Origin: an uncultured Bacteroides sp. | GTDB lineage: Bacteria > Bacteroidota > Bacteroidia > Bacteroidales > Bacteroidaceae | Assembly: GCF_905207245.1 (NCBI RefSeq) | Contig: NZ_CAJLKP010000001.1 | Coordinates: 186,001 to 250,000 of the forward strand | Length of the DNA: 64,000 bases | Reading direction: 5' to 3' | Part shown: one piece after another, positions 7,353 through 17,866 of the stretch | How the letters are laid out: the number at the start of each line of letters is the position of its first letter | How positions within the stretch are numbered: position 1 is the stretch's first letter | Translations under genes and position numbers: made by a program | The notes under the pieces: model-generated | Database searches by the model: none | What the model saw: the letters and a program-made list of their open reading frames with translations, nothing else | What the model was told of the DNA's origin: nothing

Positions 7353-8897
7353 TTAATTTTCAGCTTCCTCCCATTCTTTAGCTCCCCGTTGCTTCAATTC
7401 GGCTGTGAAAGCTTCTGCTTTTTCTTCAGCCGCCTTTTCCGCTTCAGGGCTTGCATAAGCATGTTTATAGCCTTTTACGACATTCCATTCACCACGGGTA
7501 AAATCAGGGAATGCCACAGCAGCACAATTATTGTCCATAGAAAGTGTTCCTAATTCAGCAAGACAACACCATTCCGCCAAGTCATATACATCCATATCCA
7601 ACGGCAAACCATTTTGCAGACAGTACACCAAACGGCAATCCATAATGAAGTCCATACCTCCATGACCTCCCACTTCTTTTGCCAGTTCACCGTATTTTTT
7701 CAATATCGGATGCTGGTATTTCTCTACAAGTGCATCCATTTCGGCTTTAGGTAGAAATCCGTGTGAATTCAAGTCGTCTATCTTAGGCTGAACTCCCGAA
7801 GCTGATAATTGCTCTGCATCAAGAGCATATCCTCTGACCGGATATTTATTAGCAAAACCTTTCGTACCTGTAAGCTGATAGAGGCGATTGTAAGGTTGCG
7901 GCGTCATTACATTATGTTGTATCTCAATTACCTTACCGTTTTCTGTGCGAATCATAGTCGTAGTGTGGTCGCCATTACGGAAGTTATTGCATACGGAGTC
8001 TGCTCTTTCTTCTACCAATGCCTTACCGATAACAGATTTGGTATCCATAGCCACCAATGTTTTCATGCGGTCCCCACGATGAATATCGAGCACCTGCGCC
8101 ACGGGACCAAGACCATGAGTAGCGTATACATCACCACGATGACGCATGTTATAATCCAAACGCCACCCCAATTTATCATTTTCGCCTGCCTTCCAGTAGT
8201 GATCCCAGAAGGGAGCGAGATTATGAATATAAGCGCCTTGTGCACGGATTATCTCACCAAACACACCATTCTGTGCCATATTCAGTGTATTCATCTCATA
8301 CCAGTCATAGCAGCAATTCTCCAATATGAAACAATGCTTACGAGTAGTCTCGCTCAGATTAATCAAATCCCAACATTCCTGCAAATTCATAGCTGAAGGT
8401 ACTTCTATAGCTACATGCTTGCCGTTCTCCAAAGCGCATTTAGCAACAGAAAAGTGATGCAGCCAGTCCGCAGCAATATAAACCAAGTCTATATCATCGC
8501 GTTTACAAAGTTCTTCATACCCTTTCTCCCCTGAATAGATAGCCGCTTTCGGCATAGATGCCTTTTTAAGATATTTCTGACACTTCTCAGCACGCGATTG
8601 TTCATAGTCGCACAATGCCACAACCTGCGTACCCGGTATATACGTAAAACGCTCTACTGCACCGGGACCACGCATGCCCAAACCTACAAAGCCAACACGT
8701 ACACTTTCCATTTTCGGGGTAGTCAGCCCCAAGACACTCTTTTGTCCGGCCGGACGTTCGGGAGTCTTCACTACAATAGTTCCATTTTCCCAGTGCCATT
8801 CCGTACCGTACTCGTTGGTCTGGGAAGTCTGAGTTTGTGCTGAACATGCACACATCACAACGCAAAGCCCTAACAACAATAATTTAAAGTTCTTCAT
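7353..8897 (-). CDS. Gfo/Idh/MocA-type lipoprotein, GH109-like glycosidase
   Basis: The 514-residue protein has a lipoprotein signal peptide with Cys18, then a short linker and a Gfo/Idh/MocA NAD-binding fold. The fold begins RVGFVGLGMRGPGAVERF near residue 67 and includes the Glu-containing AIEVPSAMN. The central part has GAYIHNLAPFWDHYWK and VYATHGLGPVAQVLDIHRGDRM. These stretches resemble GH109 enzymes, which remove alpha-N-acetylgalactosamine by an NAD-dependent redox mechanism. The C-terminal tail is Ala/Glu-rich. It is the last gene of PUL 1, 54 nt after the GH2 gene. GalNAc activity is not assured, because GH109-like proteins in PULs are also annotated simply as oxidoreductases. Confidence 0.75.
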   Translation of the reverse strand: MKNFKLLLLGLCVVMCACSAQTQTSQTNEYGTEWHWENGTIVVKTPERPAGQKSVLGLTTPKMESVRVGFVGLGMRGPGAVERFTYIPGTQVVALCDYEQSRAEKCQKYLKKASMPKAAIYSGEKGYEELCKRDDIDLVYIAADWLHHFSVAKCALENGKHVAIEVPSAMNLQECWDLINLSETTRKHCFILENCCYDWYEMNTLNMAQNGVFGEIIRAQGAYIHNLAPFWDHYWKAGENDKLGWRLDYNMRHRGDVYATHGLGPVAQVLDIHRGDRMKTLVAMDTKSVIGKALVEERADSVCNNFRNGDHTTTMIRTENGKVIEIQHNVMTPQPYNRLYQLTGTKGFANKYPVRGYALDAEQLSASGVQPKIDDLNSHGFLPKAEMDALVEKYQHPILKKYGELAKEVGGHGGMDFIMDCRLVYCLQNGLPLDMDVYDLAEWCCLAELGTLSMDNNCAAVAFPDFTRGEWNVVKGYKHAYASPEAEKAAEEKAEAFTAELKQRGAKEWEEAEN

Positions 8898-8951
8898 ATT
8901 TCAATCCTAATTTAAAATTACAAACAAATTAATCATACATAATTAAGAACA

Positions 8952-11066
8952 TTACCAGCTACCATGTTCTTTCTCGTATTCAAGAGAGTCTGCTGTCCGT
9001 TTGCATTCTCCATTATACATCCATTCTATTTCATCCGTATGCTCTTGTCCCTGATGAGAGACAATCGCTTTCAGCACATTCTTACCATCGTTCAAGACTA
9101 CATTATCAAATATATAATGTACATCGGTATAACCTTTCCGGACACCTGTCAATTCCCGTCCATTGAGATACACCTTGGGAGCACCCATATTGGAGTACAC
9201 CGTAACGGTGGTCTCTTTCTTTTCACGCTCCACATTCCGGCGTTGCGTCAAATAGACAACCGGCTCCTTGCTCCAATTCGCCTTATACCAGAAGTAGGAA
9301 TCTTTCTTGATTTTGCGGTCAAAAGTCATCATTCCTTTCATATTGCGAGCATCCACACTACCTCTTTTTGACGTCGGTACTGCAAAATCGAACATGTTCC
9401 ACAGGTAAGAAGCAATAATATAAGGATGCTGGGCAATAATGCTCCACTGATATTCATGCGTTTTGGTCTGGAATGTTTCCGGATAGAAAGGGCTTGTCCA
9501 ATTCAGGGCGTCACCCAAAATTTCTGTCTGATGCTTGATATTGGCATCTGCACCATACTCTGTCAACATCAGGCGTTGCCAGGGATACTCCTGCTCCATC
9601 TTTTCTATCCACGGCTTAATATCTTGTACTTTCCTTTCATACCAACCGAAGTAACGGTTCATACCTTGTATATCTGCATTCTGATTGACAGGATGGTTGG
9701 CATGACCGTAACCATTGACAGACACTGTATAACGATCCGGGTCTTCCAACTTGCAAAGATCGTGAATAGATTGTGTAAGAGCTGCAGTATAACCATGCGG
9801 ATGATACACTTCATTATGAATTCCCCATACATAGATAGAAGGATGGTTGAAACTCTGGCGAATCAGTTCACGCATCTGTTGGTGAGCGTTATCCCACTCT
9901 TGTCCGGTAACACGGTTCACGAAAGGAATCTCAGCCCAAATAACCAGCCCCAGCGTATCGCAACGCGAATAAATGTAATCCGATTGCTGATAATGTGCAA
10001 AACGCACAGTAGTGGCACCAATATCCATAATCTGTGCCAAGTCGAAATCATGTTCCTTGTTAGTCAAGGCACTACCCAGCCCCCACCAATCCTGATGGCG
10101 GGTTACACCATACATGGGATATCGCTTTCCATTCAAGAAGAAACCTTTACCAGCGACAACTTCATAGTTACGAAGCCCTAACGGTTGAACTATTTCATCT
10201 ATCACCCGCCCATTCTGCATGAGACGTGATACAACCTTATGCAGATAAGGGTCTTCACGCCCTTGCCATAAATGAGGATTATTCAGCCTAAAATGGGAAA
10301 TATAGTTTTGTACACCTTGCGGAGTAAGTTCAAAAGACTGACTATGCTTCTTCACCAATTTGCCATTCATATCATATACGGTATTCTCCAGTTCCAATAA
10401 AGCAGGGGCCATGGTTGCATTATCCACTTTCACCTTTACAGTAACCTCAGCCGATTTCTTTGAAACATTTTTCTGAGTAATATACACACCGGAAGAAGCG
10501 CAATCGTTCACAACGATGTTGCAAGGCTCCGTCACAATCAACCACACAGGACGGTAAATTCCCCCATATACCCCAAACAGAATATGGTTAGTCGGAATGA
10601 CATCGGGACGTGAAGCATTATCTGCTTTTACTACAATTTCGTTTTCTTCACCGAACTTCACTTGCGATCCAATCTCGCATACAAAAGCTGAATAAGCTCC
10701 CTTATGCGTGCCTGCCAAGTAACCATTAATATACACTTCGGCACACGAGCCAACACCCTCAAAACGCAGAAAGATGCGTTTACCTTCCATATTATCGGGG
10801 AAAGTACACTTTTTCCGATAATAGGCTACACCTTCATAGAAAGCAGATACCTTCTTCTGCATATCATCTGCATTCCAAGTATGAGGAATAGTTACTTCCT
10901 GCCAATCCGTATTCCATTTTTGTACTGCCTGCATGGCATCTTTTGAAAACGGACCTTTCTTAAACTCCCAACCGTCATTGAATGATACCACTTCACGGGC
11001 CTCCATCTTACCGGATATGCCTGACATCAACAAAACGATTAGTAAAAACAATACATTATTTTTCAT
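8952..11066 (-). CDS. Glycoside hydrolase family 2 enzyme (beta-galactosidase/beta-glucuronidase type)
   Basis: Start at the ATG at 11066 gives 704 residues with a signal peptide (MKNNVLFLLIVLLMSGISG). Upstream in-frame codons lie within the previous gene. The order is the N-terminal sugar-binding jelly roll, an Ig-like domain, then the TIM barrel. The acid/base Glu is in GIHNEVY (Glu419) and the nucleophile is in MLTEYGADA (Glu503). Family members remove terminal beta-galactose, beta-glucuronate or beta-mannose, and the exact sugar cannot be read here. The start codon overlaps the end of the GH105 gene by 11 nt, which implies translational coupling. The enzyme is probably periplasmic. Confidence 0.9.
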   Translation of the reverse strand: MKNNVLFLLIVLLMSGISGKMEAREVVSFNDGWEFKKGPFSKDAMQAVQKWNTDWQEVTIPHTWNADDMQKKVSAFYEGVAYYRKKCTFPDNMEGKRIFLRFEGVGSCAEVYINGYLAGTHKGAYSAFVCEIGSQVKFGEENEIVVKADNASRPDVIPTNHILFGVYGGIYRPVWLIVTEPCNIVVNDCASSGVYITQKNVSKKSAEVTVKVKVDNATMAPALLELENTVYDMNGKLVKKHSQSFELTPQGVQNYISHFRLNNPHLWQGREDPYLHKVVSRLMQNGRVIDEIVQPLGLRNYEVVAGKGFFLNGKRYPMYGVTRHQDWWGLGSALTNKEHDFDLAQIMDIGATTVRFAHYQQSDYIYSRCDTLGLVIWAEIPFVNRVTGQEWDNAHQQMRELIRQSFNHPSIYVWGIHNEVYHPHGYTAALTQSIHDLCKLEDPDRYTVSVNGYGHANHPVNQNADIQGMNRYFGWYERKVQDIKPWIEKMEQEYPWQRLMLTEYGADANIKHQTEILGDALNWTSPFYPETFQTKTHEYQWSIIAQHPYIIASYLWNMFDFAVPTSKRGSVDARNMKGMMTFDRKIKKDSYFWYKANWSKEPVVYLTQRRNVEREKKETTVTVYSNMGAPKVYLNGRELTGVRKGYTDVHYIFDNVVLNDGKNVLKAIVSHQGQEHTDEIEWMYNGECKRTADSLEYEKEHGSW

Positions 11067-12180
11067 GGTTAGATAATTGATTATAAATTTGACATCCTGA
11101 CAGCAGAAATGCTCCGACTCCATAAACCTCAGTCATATCTCGTGTCACTTTACGCGGGTCGGCGCCGATAGGCTGCACATAGCCCAGTTTACCTGTCGGT
11201 TCCACCGCATCCACCAACGCCTGCCACCCTTTCTCTATCACCGGCATGAAAGTTTTTTTATCAAGTAATCCCTCGTTCACACCATAAGCAAGCGCATAAA
11301 CGATAAAACCGGTTGCACTAGTTTCAGGTGATGGGTAGGACGCAGGGTCAAGCAAACTGGCATGCCAATATCCATCCGGACTTTGCAAACCGGCTACACG
11401 AGTAGCCAAAGTCACAAACAAATCCTGATAAAAGGCACGTGAGGGTTCAGTCCGGGGAAGCACCTGCAATATTTCAGCCAGTCCTCCCAATACCCAACCA
11501 TTGCCTCGTCCCCAAAACACTTTCTTACCATTAGCCTCCCGCTTGGCAAAATAACGCCGGTCGCGGTAGAACAGATGTTCTTCCTTATCATACAGGTAAT
11601 CGTAAGTGGCTTTGTACTCTTTGTTCAAGAAGTCCAAATACTTTTTGTCTTTAGTTAGTGCATAAAGTTTGGCATATACAGGGGGAGCCATAAATAATGC
11701 ATCACACCAAGACCAGCGATCCAAGGTTTCCAATTTACCATAATCCAGTTCCAAAGTCGTTTCCGCCGGATTTTCTACTATCCAGTTAGCTCTCGCCATG
11801 ACGGGTGCAATCATCTTCTTATTGCCATATTTATTGTAAAGGTCGATAAAAGGCTGTCCTACGGCAATAAAATCAGCATGATACATCCACTTTCCTACTT
11901 GAAAATGATTACGTCGTCCTATACGGAGCAACCATTGGTAATATGAATCGTCACCATCTTCTTTCTCTGCCAGTTCCGCCCAATCCAGCATTCCCATATA
12001 TAAGGCAGCATGCGTCCAATCCAAATCGTCATGCTCCGCGCCTTTATTAGGATTGGCTATCTGCCAATCCGCCACTCGCTTCATGATGGATTTTATGGCA
12101 ACCTTGTCAAAGTTTTGCTGTCCAACGACCTGCATAACGGTTATCAGAAAGAAAAATATAAGAAGAAAAGGCTTCTTCAT
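11056..12180 (-). CDS. GH105-type unsaturated uronyl hydrolase
   Basis: The 374-residue secreted protein (signal peptide ending near VVGQ) belongs to the Glyco_hydro_88/105 (YteR/RhiN) alpha6/alpha6-barrel family. Visible family motifs are WCDALFMAPPVYAKL, with Asp160 in the place of the catalytic acid, FWGRGNGWVLGGLAEIL and ETSATGFIVYALAYG. GH105 enzymes hydrate the 4,5-unsaturated uronic acid left at the non-reducing end by polysaccharide lyases, classically from rhamnogalacturonan. It is coupled to the GH2 gene downstream. No lyase is found in this locus, so its substrate must be generated elsewhere. Confidence 0.88.
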   Translation of the reverse strand: MKKPFLLIFFFLITVMQVVGQQNFDKVAIKSIMKRVADWQIANPNKGAEHDDLDWTHAALYMGMLDWAELAEKEDGDDSYYQWLLRIGRRNHFQVGKWMYHADFIAVGQPFIDLYNKYGNKKMIAPVMARANWIVENPAETTLELDYGKLETLDRWSWCDALFMAPPVYAKLYALTKDKKYLDFLNKEYKATYDYLYDKEEHLFYRDRRYFAKREANGKKVFWGRGNGWVLGGLAEILQVLPRTEPSRAFYQDLFVTLATRVAGLQSPDGYWHASLLDPASYPSPETSATGFIVYALAYGVNEGLLDKKTFMPVIEKGWQALVDAVEPTGKLGYVQPIGADPRKVTRDMTEVYGVGAFLLSGCQIYNQLSNHEK

Positions 12181-12256
12181 AACATTATATATAATTAAAG
12201 GTTAGAATATTCAGATTTTTAAAATGAGTATTGACGGAACCGCAAACTAACAGAAA

Positions 12257-13696
12257 TCAGGTCAGTGCATCACGATATTTATCTGCTGCACTTGCATCTT
12301 CTTCTATCTGTAGTTTGATGACAAAAGGACCGACAGGTGCCTTTGCCGGCATGTTCACATTATATTCATTACGTGCAGTTTCTTTCACACCGACATCTTT
12401 TCCATCCAGCAAAACGGCTTTTGCCACTTTTGTACCTTTCGGCGTCTTTACTACTAAAAGTTTGGAATAAGGGGGATTGAAAACAACCATATACACATCT
12501 TTTCCTTTACGGGTGTAATATCCCCAGGATTGTTTGTCCCAGCCGGCATAATCACAGCCATAGATACACTCACCATATTCCTGCATCCACTTGCCAATGG
12601 CATCAGCCAATTCCTTCTCTTCATGACGGAAATCACCATTAGCTTGCGGGCCGAAGTTCACGACCATATTTCCTCCCATAGAAACAGCATGTACTATGCG
12701 TTCCAGTACTTCCAACGGAGTTTTTACATAACTTATAGACCAATCTTTGTGATATCCCCATTGGTTTTCGGGAACCGTCATACATGCTTCCCAGTCCCAA
12801 CGAGTCACTTTCACGTCTTTCACCGGATCGGGCAAGCGGCGTTCATAGCCTGATTCATAATCGCCCATCAAATGACCATTGCTGTCGAAATGGCGTTTAC
12901 CATAATCGTCAGCACGCAAGCGACTGTTGATTGTCACACCCGGCAACATATCTTTCAACATTTGTTCTACATGGGCTGTCCACCAACCATTCTTCTTAAT
13001 ACTGGCATCCCATGTACCGTCAAACCAAAAATCCTTTACGGTAGGATAACGGGTAGCAAGTTCCTTCAACTGGTTGTCCGTAAACTCCAAAAAACGATTA
13101 AAAGCGGCTTCATCTTCTTTCGACTTAATGTCATACCGGTAATCCGGATGGCTCCAGTCCATCACCGAAAAATAAAAATGAACGTCAATGCCTTCATCAT
13201 TATAGGCTTTTACCAATTCACCCAAAACATCTTTTTTATAAGGTGTTTGCGCCACTGTATATTGGCTATACTTACTTGGCCACAGACAGAAACCTTCGTG
13301 GTGTTTCGTAGTAATTTTCACATACTTCACTCCCATTCTCTTAGCCATCTTCGCCCAAGCCTTGGCATTAAACTTTTCAGGATTCCACTGTTCCATCAAT
13401 TTCAGCCACTCGTCTGCCGGCACTTTCGCCCATGATTTCAGCCATTCGGCAGCTCCATTGTATATCTTACCATTCCACTCCCCTCCCGGGATGGCATAAA
13501 GTCCCCAGTGTATAAATGCGCCCAACCTATTATCACGAAATTTCTGCATAGCAGCATCATGGCGTTTCCCTAAACGATCGGCACCATATTTTAAAGAGAT
13601 TTCCTGATCGGCAGGCAATACTCGTTGTTGCTTTTGAGCAAATGCCCCAACAGTCAACAATGAAATCAAAACAGTTAATAGCAAAACGTTTTTCAT
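12257..13696 (-). CDS. Alpha-L-fucosidase, GH29
   Basis: Start at the ATG at 13696 gives 479 residues with a clear signal peptide (MKNVLLLTVLISLLTVGAFA). A longer in-frame extension would overlap the regulator gene and lacks a signal sequence. GH29 features are GAFIHWGLYAIPGGEW, TTKHHEGFCLWPSKYS, SVMDWSHPDY and the nucleophile region DFWFDGTWDAS (Asp226). VNFGPQANGDF comes near the end of the catalytic domain, followed by a short C-terminal beta-sandwich. The enzyme releases alpha-linked L-fucose, probably in the periplasm. A badly decayed second copy lies on the other side of the regulator gene (17867-18415). Confidence 0.93.
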   Translation of the reverse strand: MKNVLLLTVLISLLTVGAFAQKQQRVLPADQEISLKYGADRLGKRHDAAMQKFRDNRLGAFIHWGLYAIPGGEWNGKIYNGAAEWLKSWAKVPADEWLKLMEQWNPEKFNAKAWAKMAKRMGVKYVKITTKHHEGFCLWPSKYSQYTVAQTPYKKDVLGELVKAYNDEGIDVHFYFSVMDWSHPDYRYDIKSKEDEAAFNRFLEFTDNQLKELATRYPTVKDFWFDGTWDASIKKNGWWTAHVEQMLKDMLPGVTINSRLRADDYGKRHFDSNGHLMGDYESGYERRLPDPVKDVKVTRWDWEACMTVPENQWGYHKDWSISYVKTPLEVLERIVHAVSMGGNMVVNFGPQANGDFRHEEKELADAIGKWMQEYGECIYGCDYAGWDKQSWGYYTRKGKDVYMVVFNPPYSKLLVVKTPKGTKVAKAVLLDGKDVGVKETARNEYNVNMPAKAPVGPFVIKLQIEEDASAADKYRDALT

Positions 13697-13790
13697 GTTA
13701 GTAAATTTAAAAGTTTTTGCAAAGGAAGCCAATTCCTCCCTCAACGCTTTGCTCAATTTGCCATTTGTTTTATCCAAATCATCCCCGGAA

Positions 13791-16700
13791 CTACTTTTTA
13801 TGCTTTGCAGCAAAGGATGTAGGCGTTTCACCAAACACTTTTTTAAATGAGTTGGTAAAGTATGCCTGGCTCTCTATTCCTATCTCCATCATCACTTCTC
13901 TCATCGTCATATTTTCTTCGATAATCAGTTTAGCTGCCTTTCGCAAACGACAGTTCAATACAAATTCCACAACCGATTTTCCAGTCAAGCTTTTAACCTT
14001 CGTATAAAGTTTACTCCTACTCATTGATAGTTCCTCAGCTATCAAATTCACATCCATCTGCGACTGATCCATATTAGCTTCAATAAAAGCAATAAACTGC
14101 TTAAGGAATTTACTATCTTGTTCATTAGAAGACAACTCGTTACTGTCTGCATAATAATTCTTAGCATAATGTTCCTTCAACTGCTGCTGGTTTCTGAATA
14201 TATTCTGAATGGACAATTTCAAATATGTCAAATCAACGGGTTTCTCAAAATAAAGATCTGCACCCGAATCAACCCCCTCAATCTTACTTTCAAGGCTAGT
14301 CTTGGCAGTCAGTAAAATAACAGGGATATGTGAAGTATTCATATCATTTTTTATATCATTGCATAAAGAAACTCCATCTTTATTAGGCATCATGATATCG
14401 CTTATAATCAAATCAAAATCCATCTCTTCTATCAGTTTCAATGCCGCAACACCATCACATGCCTGCATCACCTGAAATTCTTCCGACAAAGATTCAGCAA
14501 TCAATACCCTTAAGTCTTCGTTATCTTCAACAACCAATATTTTCTTTTTATTCGAAAGCGAGAGCCCGTCCTCTATATCTTTTATATCAGCAGGTAGAAT
14601 TTCCTCAACTTTCGATTGTACCATCGTTTCCTGAACAATTTCTTTCTGCTTCATGAAATCCGCATCATCAAAGATATTGCTATCAAGAGGCAGACAAACA
14701 ATCATGTCTGTTCCCATTTCTCTTTCGGAAAAAATGGAAATATTGCCTTTTTGCAGCAAAACCAAACTCTTTACAAGTGCCAGCCCGATTCCCGTGCCCA
14801 GATGCGAATCTGCATTAACTGTATTCACTTTATAAAACCGTTCAAAAACACTACTGATAGATTCCTGAGAGATTCCCACCCCTGTATCGCTGACAATTAT
14901 GGAAAAAACATTATTCATACTCTCTCCTACTGTATAGCTGTTCTTATAGCGGGATACAAAGTCCTTTCCACGTTTTATTTCCAAAAGGATTTTACCTTTG
15001 TCCCGTGTATATTTAAAAGCATTATTCAGCAGATTCATAATAATCTTCTCAATAATATTTTTATCAACATAAATATCAGCAGGCAGAGTCTCGTCACACT
15101 TTATCTGAAAATCAATATCCCGCTGTCTCGCATAATCGATAAAATCACTGGCTATTTCTTTCACAAAATGATTGATATTCAGTGGCTGTAATTCCAGACG
15201 CATCATACCATTCTCTACAGTCCTGAAATCCATCAACTCGTTTACCAAATTCAGCAAACGCTGAACATTACCATTTAATATCCGATAATAATACTCCTTC
15301 AAACCTTCACGCCTCAACTTGTCCAAAGCCGCGAGGATAAGAGATAACGGAGTCCGGAAGTCGTGTGATATATTAGTAAAGAAACGCAGTTGCGCCTGAT
15401 GTATTTGCTCCTTCTTATCTTTTTCTATATTCTCCTGATAAAGCAACATCTTCAGTTTTTTCTTTTCAGCATAGTGGCGATAAATCAGATAAGCAATCCC
15501 CAATACTGTCAGCACATAAAGAAAATAGGCAGGCAAGCTGAACCACGGAGCAGTTTTTCTTATAATTCTAATTACTGTAGGTTTATCACTCCAGACACCG
15601 TCATTATTGGCAGCATAGACTTCAAAATAATAAGTTCCTGCCGGCACCTTCGAGTACATCACCATCCGTTGCTGCGCATTAGCAGTAATCCAGGAATCAT
15701 TATACCCTTTCAACCGAAACTTAAAGCGATTTTTCTCAGGAATATGATAATTGTCAGAGGAAAACTGAAAACCAAAGTTCACTTGATCATAATCGAGTAT
15801 AACAGTATTAAGCGAGTCATTCAACACATAGTTAGGGTGAACCGACTCATGATCAATGAAAAAATCGGAAATGATTGCTTTAGGTTTATAGTTGTTCTGT
15901 GAAATCTTTTTCGGGTCAATAATTGTAAAGCCATTTGTACCTCCAAAATACAATAACCCGTCCTGCCCCTTCATGGATGCCAACGGATAATAGACCTGTC
16001 CCTGCGTATTCTCCCTCTTATCAAAATTCATCAGATAATTACGAGCTATATCATAGCAAAACAACCCTTCGTCAGTCCCCATCCAGACGTTCCCGTCATC
16101 ATAACAAATACTATAAATAGAATAGATATTTTGCTGTAACCCTTCTTTCAGAGAAGTAAAACTGGAAGTATTAGTATCAAACTTTATAAGTCCATTACCT
16201 ATAGTGCCTATCCAGATATTACCTGAATCATCCAAACAAAAAGTAAACAGCCCTAGATATGTAGAATCATTGGGAACTATCTTCTCCACAGCACGTGTAT
16301 GCGTATCCATGCGGTAGAGTGCTTCATTACTAATGGCCCATAACGTATTTTCTCCCTGCCGCAAAATATCAAACAAGTAAGCATAATTGCGAGTACTGTC
16401 CAAACTAAAATGAGTAAACGACTTGCTACGATAAGAAAAATAAGATACTTCAGGCATCGGATACTGATAAGCCACCCACATACCGGAATCTCCTTCGAGG
16501 ATAGTTTTCCGCACATCGTCCACCAGTAAAGAAGTGGAATCGCTCTTGGAATGCTTGTAATTAACAACTTTATGCCGCGCAGAATTATAAAGGTCCACAC
16601 CTTCTCTAAACGTAGAAATCCATAAATTATCATCGGCATCTAGTATCAACGATTTTACATTATGGAAGGTAACATCATTTTTATGAGTAAAAGAGCTGAA

Positions 16701-17819
16701 CTTTCCGGTAGCTTTATTCATCCGGTTAATCCCTCCACCCTCCGTGCCTATCCAAAGATAATCTTGATCTTCGGCAAATGAGCTCACCGGTGCATAACTC
16801 AGCCCGCTGTTTTGCGTATGATAAGTTTTGAAAGCGCCATTCTCATCTATATTGACATAACACAATGTTCCCGAATACGTGCCAATCCAGACATTAGACT
16901 GCCTGTCCTCACTTATCTCCCAAATAGAGTTATTTGGCAAACTAAAAGGGTCGGTCCCGGAATGTTTATATTGTGTCAGTTCCCTGTTTGAAGGGTCAAG
17001 TATATACAGCCCGTCTATAGTCCCTAACCAGATCATTCCTTTCTTGTCTATATAGAATGCTCGCAATGAATTGCTATTGTATTCGGGAAGAGGCTCATAG
17101 TGGTCTTCTATATTGAAAGAGGACAAATCTATCTTATAGAGACCTTCCTTATCTACAAATAGCCATAATTTTCCCATATACGCCTGAGCAAAACGAATAT
17201 ATCCGTTACCTGCATTTGGCAATGTCAGGCAAAGTACAAACCTATTCTCCACATAATTAAATCGATAAACTTTCCGATGGATGAACGTGTACAAATCCTT
17301 GTTATAGATACAAAAAGCGGTATTATTATAAGTGGGCATTTTTCCATCATAACCAGGCACGTTGAGTTCTCCCTTACTCGCATCCAGTATATTCCACCTA
17401 CTATTATATCTGATCCAAAGATTATCCAACTTATCTACCTTAACGTGCGAAACCGAATCATAGATTTTCTCAAACCGATCAGAAATTCGCTCGTAGCAAT
17501 ACAGACCATTGTTCGTATTTACATACAAACGACCAGAAGAATCAGATGCCATATTGTTAAATATCCATCTTTTGGTAGGAGCTATCGAGGCAAAATAAGG
17601 ATAGTATTTTTTATAATGATAGCCATCGAAACGATAAAGTTCATAGTCCATCATGATCCATATAAAACCTTCTTTATCCTGCTCTATCGCTTTTACTCCA
17701 TCATAGTAAAATCCCCCTTCGGGAGACATGGTCCTGAACTTGTATTTCTCAGCGGCAGTGATGGTAGCCGATATAAGATAGAAAACAGTTAGTAACAGTA
17801 ATAAGTATCTACTTTTCAT
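13791..17819 (-). CDS. Hybrid two-component sensor/regulator of PUL 1
   Basis: The 1342-residue single-chain system combines sensor kinase and response regulator. After a signal peptide come reg_prop beta-propeller repeats (many W-I-G-T blades) to about residue 680 and a Y_Y_Y domain. A membrane segment follows near 760-780. HisKA has His819 in NISHDFRTP, and HATPase has DTGVGIS and GTGIGLALV. The receiver domain has phospho-acceptor Asp1141 in IISDIMMP, and a C-terminal AraC-type helix-turn-helix comes last. In Bacteroides such proteins sense oligosaccharides in the periplasm and activate the neighbouring susC/susD. All key residues are present. It lies between an intact and a decayed fucosidase gene. 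Confidence 0.95.
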   Translation of the reverse strand: MKSRYLLLLLTVFYLISATITAAEKYKFRTMSPEGGFYYDGVKAIEQDKEGFIWIMMDYELYRFDGYHYKKYYPYFASIAPTKRWIFNNMASDSSGRLYVNTNNGLYCYERISDRFEKIYDSVSHVKVDKLDNLWIRYNSRWNILDASKGELNVPGYDGKMPTYNNTAFCIYNKDLYTFIHRKVYRFNYVENRFVLCLTLPNAGNGYIRFAQAYMGKLWLFVDKEGLYKIDLSSFNIEDHYEPLPEYNSNSLRAFYIDKKGMIWLGTIDGLYILDPSNRELTQYKHSGTDPFSLPNNSIWEISEDRQSNVWIGTYSGTLCYVNIDENGAFKTYHTQNSGLSYAPVSSFAEDQDYLWIGTEGGGINRMNKATGKFSSFTHKNDVTFHNVKSLILDADDNLWISTFREGVDLYNSARHKVVNYKHSKSDSTSLLVDDVRKTILEGDSGMWVAYQYPMPEVSYFSYRSKSFTHFSLDSTRNYAYLFDILRQGENTLWAISNEALYRMDTHTRAVEKIVPNDSTYLGLFTFCLDDSGNIWIGTIGNGLIKFDTNTSSFTSLKEGLQQNIYSIYSICYDDGNVWMGTDEGLFCYDIARNYLMNFDKRENTQGQVYYPLASMKGQDGLLYFGGTNGFTIIDPKKISQNNYKPKAIISDFFIDHESVHPNYVLNDSLNTVILDYDQVNFGFQFSSDNYHIPEKNRFKFRLKGYNDSWITANAQQRMVMYSKVPAGTYYFEVYAANNDGVWSDKPTVIRIIRKTAPWFSLPAYFLYVLTVLGIAYLIYRHYAEKKKLKMLLYQENIEKDKKEQIHQAQLRFFTNISHDFRTPLSLILAALDKLRREGLKEYYYRILNGNVQRLLNLVNELMDFRTVENGMMRLELQPLNINHFVKEIASDFIDYARQRDIDFQIKCDETLPADIYVDKNIIEKIIMNLLNNAFKYTRDKGKILLEIKRGKDFVSRYKNSYTVGESMNNVFSIIVSDTGVGISQESISSVFERFYKVNTVNADSHLGTGIGLALVKSLVLLQKGNISIFSEREMGTDMIVCLPLDSNIFDDADFMKQKEIVQETMVQSKVEEILPADIKDIEDGLSLSNKKKILVVEDNEDLRVLIAESLSEEFQVMQACDGVAALKLIEEMDFDLIISDIMMPNKDGVSLCNDIKNDMNTSHIPVILLTAKTSLESKIEGVDSGADLYFEKPVDLTYLKLSIQNIFRNQQQLKEHYAKNYYADSNELSSNEQDSKFLKQFIAFIEANMDQSQMDVNLIAEELSMSRSKLYTKVKSLTGKSVVEFVLNCRLRKAAKLIIEENMTMREVMMEIGIESQAYFTNSFKKVFGETPTSFAAKHKK

Positions 17820-17866
17820 AAGGACTTTATCGTGTTAAGTATTCAACTTTAGAAACAGGTACTAAG

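Noticed and set aside
13697..13834. An N-terminal extension of the GH29 fucosidase into the regulator gene.
   Set aside because: The extension is not signal-like and overlaps the regulator's C-terminus. The ATG at 13696 starts a clean signal peptide.
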